This document shows positions 61,901 to 64,000 of a stretch of 64,000 nt of DNA, piece by piece; within the stretch, counting starts at the first letter, position 1; each line of letters begins with the position of its first letter. Below the pieces are notes generated by a model, which had not been told where the DNA came from, searched no databases, and worked only from the letters and a program-made list of their open reading frames with translations. A program made the translations under genes and the position numbers. Source of the DNA: Tieghemiomyces parasiticus (Eukaryota; Kickxellomycota; Dimargaritomycetes; Dimargaritales; Dimargaritaceae); NCBI GenBank assembly GCA_027575765.1, contig JANBPT010000130.1, positions 1 through 64,000 of the forward strand, read 5' to 3'.

Positions 61901-64000
61901 CAGCCCGGGCCGTACCCAATGGCCAGTTCGCCACACCGCAGGCCCTCCACACGTTCGAACGGGCCGCCGGTCAAGCTGGTCACCATCCAACCCTCCTCCG
62001 CTCGCACTCCGAACGCCGCCAATCTACCGCCACGCGCCCGGATTATGAAACCTCGCCGGGTAATCTCCTGGAACAGTGGGCCCAGCGCCCTCTGCACTCG
62101 GGCGACGACGGCCCCTGGACCCCATTTCCGCCGTCCAATAGTAATCGCTCCCACTACGCCCGACAGAACACGCGGGGCCCCGGTAGTCCGCTCCCAATTT
62201 CGCGAATGGCTCGCCCAGTCCTCTTTGTCACCGCGCGCAAGGCGGATATCCTAAAGCGCCAGTTTAGTCGCTGGCAGGACGTGTACGTGGGACTTCCCCC
62301 TGGCGTGTCGGTGCAGTGGCCCTCATTGGTGACCCCGGCGTACCTCCCGCTCACCACCGACCACCCGCCGGACTTTATCCATCTGTCTGCCGCCTACATG
62401 GAATACCCATCTAACCTATCCCCGGATGCAGCACTTCTGGCCGGTCGCGCCAAGGTGACCGCTACCCTCCCGGCCTTGGCGGCTTCCGCCGATCGCGATT
62501 CTACGGCCCAGGTTCGCGCCGTGCTATGTGATCTGGTCGCCGCCCGCGTCGCCGAGGGCTTTCAAATCACCGTCCCTCCCCGGACCGTCGTGCCAACAGG
62601 ATCTCGTTCCGCTGCCCCCGCATTGTCTGGGATCCGAGCCACCGCCGCCGCCGCCCCGTCCCTTGGCCCGCCGAACCCAGTTCCCACCAACCTTCGCCGC
62701 TGGGGGCCTCGGGTCCCGCACGAGTCCTTCTCGGCCGGCCCGTTACCGCCCCCTGCCGACCGTGAGGCCCCTCTGGACTGGAACCAATTGACCGGTCTGG
62801 CCTACCGCTACGTGTTGTCCAACGGCCGCGACTACCACCACCTCACCTACCACCACCACACCCAGGAGATCACCACCAAGCGTTACCAATCCATTCCGCG
62901 ATACCGCCGCGATGAGGTGGCCTACCAGTACCAGTTGTGGGGGACCTACAGCGACGCGTACGTCCCTCAGCGGGCCCGCTTCCGGTATGCCGACCGGTTG
63001 GAGATGCCTTGGAACGTGTGCGACCAACTCCTTGTGGACCCTGACGCCGGGGTCGGGGTGGGGGCCTACTCCACCGTCCGGTTGGCCCTCCTCCCGCTGA
63101 CTCGACCCCCTACCGTGCCCACTTCCCATGCTGCGCGCTCTGCCCCGCTCACCGATGAAGAGCGCCGCATCGCCGGATTCCAGTTATTCCTTGACCACCT
63201 CGTCCGCCTCCGGCGCGCCCAGCCGGCAGTGGGATCTAATTTAGCAGCCACCACGGGCCGGCTCGCTCCGGACGCCTTGCGTGACGGACGGCGCCAACGG
63301 GAACCGGCCTCCCGGTCCGCCCTGGCCACCTTGGACATGCACATCACCACCAAACGGCCCTCCGCCTACTACGAGGACCTGGTGGCCAAGCGCTCCCCAG
63401 CGGCCGCCCCCGCGGTTACTGTGATCCCCACCGCGGAAGCACCCCCGGCCGGCCCGCTCACCCCGCAGGTGGGCCTGGCTGAACTGGCAGCGGCCATGCT
63501 CCACCCGACCCAAGGCCTCCGGATCGCCATCCGACGGTGGCACTGGCGGCTGTACGCCCATGCCTTCGTCGGCCAGGACCTGGTCGATTGGCTTCTGGCG
63601 TGTATGCCCGAGCTCGACAGTCGCGAGCGGGCCGTTGCCTACGCCCAGGAACTCCTCCAGCGCCGGCTATTTGTCCACTGCCGCAACCGCGACGTGTTCC
63701 TTGACGACATGATGATTTACCAACTCACGCCGGCGTACCTACCGACCCCGGCCCGCTCCGCGGAGACCTCGAGCCAGGCGGTGGCCGGGACGGGAGGGGT
63801 GTCCATGCAAGGTGGGGCCTCGCGCGCCCGTGGCCCCATGCCCGTCCGACCCACCGAAGCAGCCACCTCGCGCGCGTGGTTCACCCACTTCGCCGCCCGA
63901 CTATACCAGGGCAGCGATACCTCTTCCACGCCGTCGCCCTCGACCACTACTACCACCCCGTTGCTAGCTTCATCGTCGTCAGCCCCCACCCGGCCACCGG
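58995..64000 (+). CDS. Iml1/DEPDC5, GATOR1 (SEACIT) subunit; 3' end outside the window
   Basis: Subunit of the vacuolar complex that inactivates the Rag-type GTPase Gtr1 and so restrains TORC1 when amino acids are scarce. Exon 1 is 58995-59217 with donor GTAAGT. Exon 2 starts at 59429 (CCCACTAG) or, equally in phase, at 59384, and runs open to the window edge, so about 1600 residues are visible. The N-terminus has FSECFPNITVGDLLRVV. The Iml1 domain shows FVQVSRETWEFLEDGTLYYE, then ELFRRWQRERANHFVTLVLF and later YWFYLVPWWVDASFY with CRMPEIQ. The linker of about 400 residues around 61200-62200 is Pro/Ser/Arg-rich and poorly conserved. A DEP domain lies at about 63500-63730 (RWHWRLYAHAFVGQDLVDWL, then VHCRNRDVFLDD), followed by another Ser/Thr-rich stretch. 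The C-terminal region of the family is still to come. Confidence 0.92.

Overview
The window is nuclear DNA of a filamentous fungus, probably an early-diverging one. The evidence is the set of eukaryotic genes (condensin Cnd1, SF1/BBP, DBP2, Iml1, CCDC124/Lso2), short GTAAGT-type introns and an HMT1-like half ABC transporter. The exact lineage cannot be fixed from the sequence alone. Genes have high GC at third codon positions and sit between long, lower-GC spacers of 0.4 to 5.5 kb, so coding and non-coding DNA separate fairly clearly.

Layout from left to right: the 3' part of tRNA-Ser(CGA); a small heat-shock protein gene with an in-frame stop; a seven-helix receptor-like gene; CCDC124/Lso2 (minus, three exons); a 5.4 kb spacer with a 28-bp tandem repeat; an HMT1-type ABC transporter whose first exon lies 1.76 kb upstream of the second; a second seven-helix protein with a large extracellular domain (minus); a zinc alcohol dehydrogenase (minus, two exons); a ribonuclease H1 paralogue; then a block of minus-strand genes: condensin subunit 1 (four exons), a six-exon O6-methylguanine-DNA methyltransferase (MGMT) built from exons mostly too short to show as open reading frames, and methylmalonate-semialdehyde dehydrogenase. 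On the plus strand follow branchpoint-binding protein, a 670-residue disordered protein with a C-terminal CaaX box, DBP2 with a 1.17 kb intron, two further RNase H1 paralogues, a repetitive secreted protein, and the 5' part of IML1, which runs off the right edge.

The genes form no single pathway or cluster. Most are housekeeping: splicing (BBP), RNA remodelling (DBP2), chromosome condensation (Cnd1), DNA repair (MGMT), amino-acid catabolism (MMSDH), TORC1 control (Iml1) and ribosome hibernation (Lso2). The lineage-specific part is the two receptor-like proteins, the secreted repeat protein, the CaaX protein and the RNase H1 family. Among the three RNase H1 copies the catalytic tetrad goes from complete, to one substitution, to two substitutions, while all three frames stay open.

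Splice sites were read by eye from phase, consensus and family conservation. Exon joins for CCDC124, ADH, condensin, MGMT and DBP2 keep phase throughout. Those for the ABC transporter and Iml1 exon 2 are less secure. More small multi-exon genes could lie undetected in the spacers.
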